Origin: Sporosarcina sp. BP05
Lineage (GTDB): Bacteria; Bacillota; Bacilli; Bacillales_A; Planococcaceae
Direction: 5' to 3'
Assembly (NCBI RefSeq): GCF_014282005.1
Contig: NZ_JACFTD010000001.1
Location: 310,001-374,000 of the forward strand
Length of the DNA: 64,000 bases
The notes beneath the pieces were generated by a model, which saw only the letters and a list, made by a program, of their open reading frames with translations, was not told the DNA's origin and did no database searches. The position numbers and the translations under genes are program-made. Position 1 is the stretch's first letter; each line of letters begins with the position of its first letter. Below are positions 51,976 through 59,508 of the stretch, piece by piece.

Positions 51976-53124
51976 CTACAAACCCATATTCTTCGCGATG
52001 ATGACTTTCATGATCTCATTTGTCCCTGCGTAAATCGATGCCACAGGAATGTCCCGGTAACGCCTCGCAATTTTATATTCCTCCATATAACCATATCCAC
52101 CGTGAAGCTGCATACACTCTGCCGAAATTTCGCGCGCCGTATCCGTCAGCCAATATTTTGCCATCGATACTTTCGTGACGACGTCCTTTCCTACTAGATG
52201 ATCTTCGATAAGTGATTCCAGAAAAGCTTTGCCAATTTCCACTTTAGTTGCAATTTCAGCAAGTTTAAACTGCGTGTTTTGGAAAGAACCAATCGGCTTA
52301 TCAAATGCTTTCCGCGATTTCACATACGCCAATGTCAATTCCAGCATGTCTTCAGATGCCGTCTGTGCAGCAATCGCAACAACAAGCCGTTCCTGCTGTA
52401 GTTTTTCCATCATGTAGCTGAATCCTTTTCCTTCTTCGCCGATCAGGTTTGCTACAGGAACGCGGCAATCGTCAAAAAACAACTCCGCCGTGTCTTGCGA
52501 ATGTAGCCCTACTTTATCGAGTTTGCGACCTTTCGTGAATCCTGGCGTTCCTTCTTCTATAATAAGTAGACTGACGCCGCGATGTTTCGGTTCGGCATAT
52601 GGATCGGTTTTTACAGCAACGAGCATAAGGTTTCCATTAATACCATTTGTGATAAACGTCTTTTGACCATTCACGACGTAGTGGTCACCATCTTTAATTG
52701 CAGTTGTCCAGATATTAGCCAGGTCCGATCCTGTGCCTGGCTCCGTCATTGCAATAGCGGTAATATTGTCAGCGCTTACACATCCGGGTAACCAACGTGT
52801 TTTCTGCTCCACAGTGCCAAACGATTCAATATATGGAACAACGATGTCATTGTGCAAGCCCACACCCGTAAGGCCTGTGCCTACACGCTCAAGTTCTTCC
52901 CCGATTATAACGCTGAAGCTGAAATCCAGACCAAGTCCACCGTATTTATCATCCACTTGCGGACAGAGGAATCCCATCTTCCCGAGTTTTTTCCAAAACG
53001 CGATTGGAATAAGCCGGTCTTTTTCCCATGTATCGTAGTGTGGGACAGCTTCTTTTTGAAGAAACTTTCGGAGCGAATCTCGAAACATGACGTGCTCATC
53101 CGTTTCAAATTTGTATCTCGCCAA
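51976..53124 (-). CDS. Acyl-CoA dehydrogenase
   Basis: 382 residues. Start TTG 53124 with AAGGGGG eight bases upstream. FAD-binding AMTEPGTGSDLANI (about 131-144) and FITNGINGNLM, C-terminal LHGGYGYMEEYKIARRYRDI with the flavin-contact segment and IYAGTNEIMK holding the likely catalytic Glu. Catalyses the first step of beta-oxidation. A decayed thiolase start lies directly upstream, hinting that this was once a longer fatty-acid operon. Confidence 0.95.
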   Translation of the reverse strand: MARYKFETDEHVMFRDSLRKFLQKEAVPHYDTWEKDRLIPIAFWKKLGKMGFLCPQVDDKYGGLGLDFSFSVIIGEELERVGTGLTGVGLHNDIVVPYIESFGTVEQKTRWLPGCVSADNITAIAMTEPGTGSDLANIWTTAIKDGDHYVVNGQKTFITNGINGNLMLVAVKTDPYAEPKHRGVSLLIIEEGTPGFTKGRKLDKVGLHSQDTAELFFDDCRVPVANLIGEEGKGFSYMMEKLQQERLVVAIAAQTASEDMLELTLAYVKSRKAFDKPIGSFQNTQFKLAEIATKVEIGKAFLESLIEDHLVGKDVVTKVSMAKYWLTDTAREISAECMQLHGGYGYMEEYKIARRYRDIPVASIYAGTNEIMKVIIAKNMGL

Positions 53125-53127
53125 TGG

Positions 53128-53298
53128 TCAATCCCCCTTGTGTAACATGCGCTTTTGAAAGTAATAGATTATTAACTTTATCAGCACTTGCTGTGTAGAT
53201 GTCCATATCCACAAGTTCATCAAGTCTGTAGACCGAAAAGCTCCCTTTTCCCTGCCTACCGCAGTTCCCACTCCTTCAACAATAACAATCTCTTTCAT
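53128..53298 (-). pseudogene. Remnant of an acetyl-CoA acetyltransferase (thiolase) N-terminus
   Basis: A 56-codon frame with AGGTG before ATG 53298 begins MKEIVIVEGVGTAVGREKG then AFRSTD, which is the N-terminal signature of thiolases (family: VRTPxGRxxGAF). After about 25 residues the similarity ends and the frame reads unrelated sequence to a TGA just before the acyl-CoA dehydrogenase. So most of the gene has been deleted. The arginine usual in VRTP is also Gly. Region 53299-53376 has nothing else. Confidence 0.55.
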
Positions 53299-53376
53299 TC
53301 CCACACCTAGTTATCTGAATTAATTAATTTTTCTTATAATAATAGAATACATGAAAATACTTACAAAATCTAGTAT

Positions 53377-53457
53377 GACTTAGACTGAATCAGCCTCAAG
53401 TCTTAGATGAAAATCCGCTTAGCGCCCGTTTGGACGAGCCGGAAATCGTTATAAGAT
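53377..53457 (+). promoter_or_regulatory. Predicted lia promoter with upstream half-sites
   Basis: TTTGGA (53429-53434), 17-base spacer, TAAGAT (53452-53457), start near 53464, 23 bases before liaI. GACTTAGACT (53377-53386) and AAGTCTTAGA (53398-53407) are partly inverted half-sites 21 bp apart at about -87 to -57, the zone where LiaR binds in Bacillus. Prediction only. Confidence 0.4.
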
Positions 53458-53486
53458 TAAGCTACAAACGAAAGGAGGAACAACAA

Positions 53487-53837
53487 ATGAAAAAACTAGG
53501 TCTTGCAGCACTCGGTATTACAGCGGCAATCGTTGCCCTTGTAAACCTTGGATCACTTCTCGCACTTGCATTTTCTGCATTAGTTGCATACGCGGGGTTC
53601 CATTATTTCAGAAAGAGCACTTCCATAATCTCAAAAATATTCTGGGGAGGCGTACTTGTCGTTGGCTTGTTAACAGCAATTGCAAATGTACCAGCATTCA
53701 TCGGAATCATTGCTCTAGTGGGTGTTCTGTACACTTGGCGTAAATGGCATGGTACAGAAAATAGTAACATCATCAATAACGCCACCGATGATCCATTCGT
53801 AAACTTCGAACGTCAGTGGAATGAAATTACAAAATAA
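53487..53837 (+). CDS. liaI: LiaI-like membrane protein
   Basis: 116 residues from ATG 53487, with AAAGGAGG upstream (the longer frame from 53430 is rejected). Two hydrophobic stretches (about 3-42 and 53-88), then a hydrophilic tail. LiaI anchors LiaH/PspA proteins at the membrane under wall stress. The gene is followed 16 bases later by liaH. Similarity is by size, topology and context rather than by a strong motif. Confidence 0.75.
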   Translation: MKKLGLAALGITAAIVALVNLGSLLALAFSALVAYAGFHYFRKSTSIISKIFWGGVLVVGLLTAIANVPAFIGIIALVGVLYTWRKWHGTENSNIINNATDDPFVNFERQWNEITK

Positions 53838-53853
53838 TGAGGAGGAACTAACT

Positions 53854-54483
53854 ATGAACTCACTTTGGAATAGATTCAAATACTCGGTACAAGCAGATCT
53901 TCACACGGTGCTCGATAAAAAAGAAAGCAAAAATCCAATCGCCATGTTGAATCAATACATCCGCGAGGCAGAAAAACAGACCGATTCAATCGGCAAATTA
54001 CTTGAACGTCAAAGCAAACTAAAAACAGAACTGCAGAAAGAATTGGCAGAAGCAGAAAAGATGGCAGACAAACGCCGCAATCAGCTCGCACTTGCACAAA
54101 CTGCAGGTGAAGAAGACTTAGTTGCATTTGCTGAGGAGGAAATCGCCGCGTACGATACGCGTGCAGCAGAACTATCGGAAAGTGTTATGGAAACGGCCTA
54201 TGAACTGATTTCACTTGAACGTAAATTCGAAGAAATGAAACATAAAGTCAAAGACATGAAAGTACGTCAGCTACAATTAATGGGCAAAGAGAATGTGACG
54301 CGGGCCCATCATCGCATGGACCAAGTCATCTCTCCTGAAAATGCAGACAGCAAAATGGCGTCAGTTGGCGATATGAAAAAGTATATCGAAAACCTTGGTG
54401 GAAAGATTGAACGTGAGTACGAAACGTCATCTATGGACCGTCGCCTCGAGTCATTAGGAAAAGCGGAAGGTGCCGTAAAGTGA
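53854..54483 (+). CDS. liaH: PspA/IM30 family phage-shock protein LiaH
   Basis: 209 residues from ATG 53854 with GAGGAGG upstream. Almost entirely coiled coil: SLWNRFKYSVQADLHTVLDK at the start, KNPIAMLNQYIREAE (about 30-44, the PspA signature), long heptad stretches to about 160, and a C-terminal helix (ENLGGKIEREYETSS). PspA proteins polymerise on damaged membranes and are the main output of the Lia response. A structured repeat island begins at its stop codon. Confidence 0.92.
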   Translation: MNSLWNRFKYSVQADLHTVLDKKESKNPIAMLNQYIREAEKQTDSIGKLLERQSKLKTELQKELAEAEKMADKRRNQLALAQTAGEEDLVAFAEEEIAAYDTRAAELSESVMETAYELISLERKFEEMKHKVKDMKVRQLQLMGKENVTRAHHRMDQVISPENADSKMASVGDMKKYIENLGGKIEREYETSSMDRRLESLGKAEGAVK

Positions 54484-54742
54484 ATACAGCCTAAATTCGC
54501 CACTTCGTGTGGCAACGGCTGTGTGACCTACATCCTGTAGGCCCGCGACAGGCATAAGACAGATTGGCGACGTGGCGCACTTTGCCACATAGCCTATCTG
54601 ACTTATGTCCCGAGCATCTGGCACCTGAAGCCTAGACATTAGAGAAAGAATCCGCAAAAGAAGTAGAAATTGTGTAAAATAGACTGTAGGATGCAGGTAT
54701 GCAAACGTCGTCACAGAACGCGGCTTACTTAGGTCGCGTACC
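54482..54742. repeat. Structured repeat island between liaH and liaF (family A, copies 2 and 3)
   Basis: Two copies of the 60-base family-A core lie in opposite orientation: 54482-54541 (complement reads CCTACAGGATGTAGGT...) and 54684-54742 (CTGTAGGATGCAGGTATGCA...), against 6596-6655. Copy 3 keeps 28 of 37 bases of the best-aligned part. Between them CATAAGACAGAT (about 54553) pairs with ATCTGACTTATG (about 54595) with one mismatch, enclosing GTGGC/GCCAC. No coding frame is supported in 54484-54800. Confidence 0.65.
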
Positions 54743-54800
54743 TGCTTCCTTACTTTCCTTACTGACAGATAATCTGACCTCAAGAAGGGGGAATAACAAG

Positions 54801-55502
54801 ATGAAACGAATCGATACGAGCAAAATCACATTTTGGGGACTCACTTTTCTGCTGCTCATTTTTGTTGAGGCGGCTTTCTTTCATAATGGCAATATCGTGT
54901 TCGTCCTTCTCGGTGCCGGACTTATTTATTACGGATTGCGGAAGCGATCGAAACTGCTATTTTTACCGGGCCTGTTTTTCATCGCGATGGCACTTTTCAC
55001 ATTGTGGAGTTTACGAGTACTCATCTTCACCGTCATCGTCTACGTCCTTGTAAGATTATGGAAAGGTGTACCGTCGGAGGAAATTATGCGTCCTCTCAAG
55101 GATCTTCAGCGAGAGACGCCAAATGGAATTTGGAAAAACAAATTTTTTTCCGTCCAGTCATCCCCCTTTTCGTCTTATGAGTGGGAGGATATCCATATCC
55201 AAGGACTTTTTGGTGATATCCACATCGATGTCACGGATACGGTGCTACCAAAAGGGACTTCTTTAATTTCCGTTAGGCAAGGTATAGGGAAAATTAAGAT
55301 TGACTTGCCTTACGAAATCCCCGTACGCATTCATTACACGACATTAATTGGTGATGCTAAGCTGTTCAATATCTACCGAAAACGACTCATTAACGAGTCG
55401 CTCCATATGAAAGATAGTTATGAAGGGAAATCAGCTGAGTCCCCTGAACTTATCATTACACTTTCCACTTGGGGCGGAGATGTCGAGGTGACACGAAAAT
55501 GA
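54801..55502 (+). CDS. liaF: LiaF-like membrane regulator
   Basis: 233 residues from ATG 54801 (AAGGGGG upstream). Three or four membrane helices in the first 90 residues, then a DUF2154/LiaF C-terminal beta domain (about 130-233: IQGLFGDIHIDVTDTVLPKG, SVRQGIGKIKIDLPYEIPV, IITLSTWGGDVEV). LiaF keeps the LiaS kinase off until the envelope is stressed. Its TGA overlaps the liaS ATG (ATGA). liaG of Bacillus is missing before it; the repeat island takes that place. Confidence 0.9.
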   Translation: MKRIDTSKITFWGLTFLLLIFVEAAFFHNGNIVFVLLGAGLIYYGLRKRSKLLFLPGLFFIAMALFTLWSLRVLIFTVIVYVLVRLWKGVPSEEIMRPLKDLQRETPNGIWKNKFFSVQSSPFSSYEWEDIHIQGLFGDIHIDVTDTVLPKGTSLISVRQGIGKIKIDLPYEIPVRIHYTTLIGDAKLFNIYRKRLINESLHMKDSYEGKSAESPELIITLSTWGGDVEVTRK

Positions 55503-56545
55503 AGGCAGTTATCGGACGGGGACTTGTTTTATCGTTTCTATTTACCGTGATTGCCGCGGTGTACTTCTATTTTATTATTGGGTTGCCTTTAGAGGAAAGT
55601 TGGTTTGCATTTTACGAATTGAAGTTTGCGGAAGTTCCTCTTGGTTGGTGGATTTTGAACACTATTCTCCTGCTTGCCTGGGGTATCGCCATATGGACGG
55701 GGTTTTTAGGAAGTTCAAGGGAGAAAGCGATTGAGCAGAGGATAACGGCGTTGATCGACACCGAGCTAGAAACCGATTCAATCTGGAAGTTCTCTCCCCG
55801 CATGGACCGGGCAATCGGGACGGTGTCAACAGTCATTCATACACAACGAAAAAGTCTGCAACGTATAATAGATGAGCGTGCGGAGGAGCAAGACAAACTG
55901 ATCCAAGAAAGAATTATACAGGAACGACAGCGGCTTGCACGCGAGTTGCATGATTCAGTATCCCAGCAACTGTTCGCCGCATCGATGCTATTATCCGCAA
56001 TTACAGAAAACAACGAAGCCGTTATAGCACAAAAATCGGTACTCCAAGTCGAGCGAATCGTCCAACAGGCACAACTGGAAATGCGCGCGTTGCTCCTCCA
56101 TTTAAGACCGGCGGCCTTGAACAATAAATCGCTCGCTGAAGGGCTTGAAGAATTGTTAATTGAATTAAGAGAAAAAGTTCTATTCGATATCCGATTCCGC
56201 TTGGAAGAAGTGACATTATCTAAAGGTGCAGAGGATCATTTATTCCGCATCGCGCAGGAGACGTTATCCAATACACTGCGCCATGCACAAGCCACGGAAG
56301 TCGATGTGCTATTTGTGGAAAGAGACGGACTCGCGATTTTCCGTGTGCAAGATAATGGTGTCGGGTTCAAGGATAGTGACGGAAAAGGCGGCTCATATGG
56401 GCTGCAAAACGTCAAAGAACGTGCAATTGAAATCGGCGGAACATGCAAAATTGTTTCCGTTCCCTCACAAGGAACAATTGTAGAAGTAAAATTACCTGCT
56501 CGAAAAGGAGATGAATCGAATGATCAAGATCCTATTAGTGGATGA
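55499..56545 (+). CDS. liaS: Sensor histidine kinase LiaS
   Basis: 348 residues from ATG 55499, overlapping the liaF stop; GAGGTG lies upstream. Two N-terminal helices (about 8-30 and 45-66) with a short outside loop, then HisKA_3 with ARELHDSVSQQLFAASML (about 148-165) and HATPase (HATEVDVLF region, QDNGVGFKDSDGKGGSYGLQN). Detects lipid-II-cycle interference through LiaF and phosphorylates LiaR. Overlaps liaR by 26 bases. Confidence 0.93.
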   Translation: MKAVIGRGLVLSFLFTVIAAVYFYFIIGLPLEESWFAFYELKFAEVPLGWWILNTILLLAWGIAIWTGFLGSSREKAIEQRITALIDTELETDSIWKFSPRMDRAIGTVSTVIHTQRKSLQRIIDERAEEQDKLIQERIIQERQRLARELHDSVSQQLFAASMLLSAITENNEAVIAQKSVLQVERIVQQAQLEMRALLLHLRPAALNNKSLAEGLEELLIELREKVLFDIRFRLEEVTLSKGAEDHLFRIAQETLSNTLRHAQATEVDVLFVERDGLAIFRVQDNGVGFKDSDGKGGSYGLQNVKERAIEIGGTCKIVSVPSQGTIVEVKLPARKGDESNDQDPISG

Positions 56546-57152
56546 CCACGAAATGGTGCGGATCGGTGTATCGGCTTACCTTCAGATTCAGCCCGATATG
56601 GAAGTTATCGGTGAAGCGGTAAATGGGCGCGAAGCCGTTGAAAAAGCACTCGAGTTACGCCCCGATATTATTTTGATGGATATGGTCATGCCTGAAATGA
56701 ACGGTGCCGAAGCAACTGCCGCAATCATAAAGGAGTGGTCGGAAGCAAAAATCGTTATCGTGACTAGTTTTCTAGATGACGACAAAGTATATCCGGCACT
56801 TGAAGCAGGCGCAATCAGCTACATATTGAAAACATCGAATGCGAAGCGAATTGCGGAGGCCATCCGTGAAACATTGAAAGGACAAACGGTGTTGGAACCT
56901 GAAGTCACAACAAAAATGATGCGCAAAATGCGAGCGGGCAATGAACGGCAACCCCACGATGAGTTGACGGAACGTGAACACGAAGTTTTATTGCACCTCG
57001 CCAAAGGTAAAACGAATCAGGAAATCGCTGATGATTTGTTTATTGCCCTGAAAACAGTGAAGACGCATGTTAGCAATCTATTAGCTAAACTAGAAGTGCA
57101 AGACCGGACACAAGCAGTTATTTATGCGTTTAAGCATGATTTAGTGAATTAA
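56520..57152 (+). CDS. liaR: Response regulator LiaR
   Basis: 210 residues from ATG 56520; AAAAGGAG is nine bases upstream, whereas ATG 56511 abuts it. NarL-type receiver (LLVDDHEMVRIGV, phospho-Asp in IILMDMVMPEMNG, Lys in SYILKTSNAK) and LuxR helix-turn-helix (ELTEREHEVLLHLAKGKTN, LFIALKTVKTHVSNLLAKLEV). Activates the liaIH promoter when LiaS is active. Last gene before a strong terminator. Confidence 0.95.
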   Translation: MIKILLVDDHEMVRIGVSAYLQIQPDMEVIGEAVNGREAVEKALELRPDIILMDMVMPEMNGAEATAAIIKEWSEAKIVIVTSFLDDDKVYPALEAGAISYILKTSNAKRIAEAIRETLKGQTVLEPEVTTKMMRKMRAGNERQPHDELTEREHEVLLHLAKGKTNQEIADDLFIALKTVKTHVSNLLAKLEVQDRTQAVIYAFKHDLVN

Positions 57153-57153
57153 A

Positions 57154-57208
57154 AAGCAGTCATCACACGTCAGACTATACCTGATGTATGATGACTGCTT
57201 ATTTTTTT
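57154..57208 (+). terminator. Terminator of the lia operon
   Basis: AAGCAGTCATCACACGTCAG (57154-57173) and CTGATGTATGATGACTGCTT (57181-57200) form a 20-bp stem with two wobble positions, followed by ATTTTTTT. Confidence 0.93.
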
Positions 57209-57220
57209 AATGAATTATTC

Positions 57221-57688
57221 TTATGCCAAGCGGTTCAATGCATTAATCATGCCTGCATGAACGCCTTCATGCCACACTGCAAATTGAACGACCGCCTCAA
57301 CTGTCGCCATCGTATGCAAGGGCCCAATTGACATCGGTTCCTGTAACGTATTGTGCTGATTGCCTTCAAGCGCTTTTTCGACACGCTCTGGTTGTGCCTC
57401 TAAAGCCGTGAGGAGCTCGTCCATTGATGGGGCATTTCCTTGCCAATCGTTAGGTCCTGACCCCGACACAAAGAGAGGAATCCATTCAGGATGGACAGGT
57501 TCATAACCTTCCACTGCTTTTTGAACGAGTGTTTCCATCGTTACAAAAATATGGCCCGCATTCCAACGAATCGTGTTATTGAATCCTGTTGGTTGTGCGT
57601 CCCAAGCCTCTGTTTTTGACTTTACAAGACGTCCAAGTGTATAAATACGTGTGAATTTTAACTGATTCATTGTTTCGATGATAATCAT
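57221..57688 (-). CDS. DinB-family protein
   Basis: 155 residues of the four-helix DinB/YfiT-like fold. The three metal-binding His of the family can be placed: RWNAGHIFVTM (about 41-51), and WHEGVHAGMI near the C-terminus (about 139-148, two His). Such proteins are metal-dependent, some being thiol transferases (bacillithiol or mycothiol linked). Start ATG 57688 has AAGGA too close; ATG 57670 is an alternative without a clear site. Confidence 0.8.
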   Translation of the reverse strand: MIIIETMNQLKFTRIYTLGRLVKSKTEAWDAQPTGFNNTIRWNAGHIFVTMETLVQKAVEGYEPVHPEWIPLFVSGSGPNDWQGNAPSMDELLTALEAQPERVEKALEGNQHNTLQEPMSIGPLHTMATVEAVVQFAVWHEGVHAGMINALNRLA

Positions 57689-57737
57689 TCCTTTCTTTGC
57701 TTCTCTGCTACCCTATCGCATCTTATCGGCAAACCAA

Positions 57738-57763
57738 AACGATCGCTCCAAAAGGAACGACCG
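57738..57763 (-). terminator. Weak terminator after the hydrophilic-protein gene
   Basis: On the minus strand CGGTCGTTCC (57763-57754) pairs with GGAGCGATCG (57749-57740) around TTTT, then TTTTGG. Two G-U pairs and a short T run. Confidence 0.55.
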
Positions 57764-57771
57764 CTACTAAG

Positions 57772-58095
57772 TCATGGTTTAAATGGATCCTCATTCGGTT
57801 TCTCTTCATTCCATTTATCGTGTGTTTCTTGATCAAACTTGCTGTCTTCTTTTTGTTTTTCTCCAGATGGGTATTGTTCGCCCGACTTCGGCTTATTATA
57901 ACCCGTGTCTGTTTTGTATGTTCCATATGCTGACTGTTCGTTCTCACCAGTCTTGACCAAGGTGTTTTTTCTAAAGACATCCGATGTATTCGAATCGGAT
58001 GGATCCGCGAGTGGAAGCTCATCGGAATTAGCTGCCCCTTTCACTTTCGGTTCAAGATCTTCTTTGTTTGGGTACTTACCATCTGATTTTGTCAT
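57772..58095 (-). CDS. Hydrophilic low-complexity hypothetical protein
   Basis: 107 residues from ATG 58095 (AGGAGG thirteen bases upstream, a little far); a frame up to 58212 lacks a site. Rich in Lys, Glu, Asp, Asn, Pro and Ser with motifs such as KEDLEPKVKGAANSDE and GYNKPKSGEQYPSGEKQ, no hydrophobic core. Such proteins in spore formers are often small acid-soluble or hydration-type proteins, but no family is recognised. The 58213-58428 stretch after it shows no other gene. Confidence 0.6.
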   Translation of the reverse strand: MTKSDGKYPNKEDLEPKVKGAANSDELPLADPSDSNTSDVFRKNTLVKTGENEQSAYGTYKTDTGYNKPKSGEQYPSGEKQKEDSKFDQETHDKWNEEKPNEDPFKP

Positions 58096-58428
58096 AGTAT
58101 CTATTGATCCTCCTTCTTCGAATAGCAATTCGGAGAACGGCCTTTCCACTTCGGTATCGGTGCACCTAATGGATGCCCACCACTTTCCCGAATAGTGATT
58201 CGATTCCCACATTTTAAATTAATGATACAACACATTTCATCAAACAAGCAAGTAGAATCCCATTATCCACGACAGGATGGCCACTCCAATTCCCGCGTCT
58301 TGCTAAACTATTCCACTAAATGACCGAAAGCAAACATTTTTTCAACAGACGTAAAGGCGTTTGTACTTATCGCCTAGTAATCTGTTTGCATAAGCTAAAT
58401 TAGACCATTCATGAAAGGAGTGTTGACA

Positions 58429-58527
58429 ATGGGTCAATACGGGGGATCTGAGGGCGGAAGCTCGTTTGCGTTAATTATTGTGCTTTTCATCCTGTTAATT
58501 ATTATTGGTGCTTGCTTTATTGGTTAA
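58429..58527 (+). CDS. YjcZ-family sporulation miniprotein
   Basis: 32 residues, ATG 58429 with AAAGGAG upstream. A Gly-rich head (MGQYGGSEGGSSFAL) runs into a single hydrophobic helix (IIVLFILLIIIGACFIG). This is the YjcZ/SscA pattern (GGxFALIVVLFILLIIIG), small proteins made in the mother cell and found in spore coats. A CATAAGCTA string at 58389-58397 fits the CATAN3TA -10 of sigma-K/sigma-E promoters, but no convincing -35 was found. Confidence 0.85.
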   Translation: MGQYGGSEGGSSFALIIVLFILLIIIGACFIG

Positions 58528-58581
58528 TTAAGGATGTTAGGCATCAAGTACCAAGCACTTGCTAGCATTATATCTTTTCTT

Positions 58582-58609
58582 AGGGAGCGCTTGAAAAGCG
58601 CTCCCTTTC
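58582..58609 (+). terminator. Terminator after the YjcZ-type gene
   Basis: AGGGAGCGCTT (58582-58592) and AAGCGCTCCCT (58596-58606) pair around GAA, followed by TTTC. Confidence 0.88.
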
Positions 58610-58692
58610 TATATTTCCATTTTATTCATTTCAATGAAACCTAATACATTAATTAGTCGTCAAATACTGAATCAGTGATTGGAGGTTCTACT

Positions 58693-59337
58693 ATGATACA
58701 GGGAATTATTTTATCGTTATTGAGCATCATTTTTCTACTGTGGATTGAACAATCCGTAGAAGTTGCATACATATGGAAAACAGTGGCGAAAATGATTCTT
58801 TTCCTAATCCTCCCACTCATTTTATTCCGCAAGGCGGAATTCCCATTCTTACGATTGCGCCAAACTGATCGAAAAAGCATGATGACCGCGATTGGTTCTG
58901 GGGTTGCAATCATGGGGATTATCATCATCGCGTTCATCTTCTTACAGCCCTTCATAGACATTGATGCGCTTCTAGCTGACCTTGCTGGCGCAGGTATAAC
59001 GACTACAACATTCCCGTTCATCGCCCTCTATATATTGTTCGGTAATTCGATGTTAGAGGAATTTTACTTCCGCGGTCTGTTGCCAAATCTTGTTGGCGAG
59101 TCTCGGATTCGGTTTATTTTACCATCATTCCTGTTTGCCATTTATCATATCTCGATTTTTCTTCCATGGTTCAACCCAACTCTTCTTATACTCGCTGTGA
59201 CAGGGCTCTGGGTCGGCGGAGTTATCTTTCAACTCGCCAATGAAAAAAGTGGAACAATATTGCCCTCTTGGATAATTCACATGAGTTCAGATATTGGCGT
59301 ATTACTCATCGGTGTCTATATCATGTATTTCTATTGA
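58693..59337 (+). CDS. CPBP-family intramembrane metalloprotease
   Basis: 214 residues from ATG 58693 (GGAGG seven bases upstream; GTG 58675 lies before that site). Six or seven hydrophobic helices with the three CPBP (Abi) motifs: EEFYFRG (about 119-125), FAIYHISIF (about 145-153) and IIHMSSD (about 195-201), supplying the Glu, Arg and His of the metal site. Related proteins process prenylated or bacteriocin-related substrates. No bacteriocin gene is near, so the target is unknown. Confidence 0.88.
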   Translation: MIQGIILSLLSIIFLLWIEQSVEVAYIWKTVAKMILFLILPLILFRKAEFPFLRLRQTDRKSMMTAIGSGVAIMGIIIIAFIFLQPFIDIDALLADLAGAGITTTTFPFIALYILFGNSMLEEFYFRGLLPNLVGESRIRFILPSFLFAIYHISIFLPWFNPTLLILAVTGLWVGGVIFQLANEKSGTILPSWIIHMSSDIGVLLIGVYIMYFY

Positions 59338-59365
59338 ATAAGACTGCAAAATAACTATTCAAATA

Positions 59366-59425
59366 AAGAACTCCATTCAAATCGCAACTGTGCTAGGGGA
59401 TGCCTTCGCTCAGTATATATATAGG
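59366..59425. repeat. Repeat family B, copy 2 (shortened)
   Basis: AAGAACTCCATTCAAATCGC at 59366 runs to GGGGATGCC then TTCGCTC and a TATATATA stretch, matching 19957-20081 except that the middle hairpin of about 65 bases is missing. The junction falls between the two arms GGTGCC and GGCACC of that hairpin. Confidence 0.55.
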
Positions 59426-59443
59426 TAGTCATTGTGAAAAATA

Positions 59444-59496
59444 AAGCTGTACGCATTACCCCTCTGTATAAGGACGTTGCGTACAGCTTATTATTA
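59444..59496. terminator. Terminator between CPBP gene and kinase gene
   Basis: AAGCTGTACGCA (59444-59455) and TGCGTACAGCTT (59478-59489) pair exactly around a 22-base loop; followed by ATTATTATATA on the plus strand and AT-rich sequence on the other. Confidence 0.75.
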
Positions 59497-59508
59497 TATA
59501 TATATTTG

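Noticed and set aside
54699..54800. Upstream extension of liaF through repeat copy 3
   Set aside because: The family start and a strong ribosome binding site are at 54801; the extension translates a repeat.
58389..58397. Sigma-K promoter for the YjcZ-type gene
   Set aside because: The -10 (CATAAGCTA) fits but no matching -35 lies at the right distance, so it is only mentioned within the gene entry.
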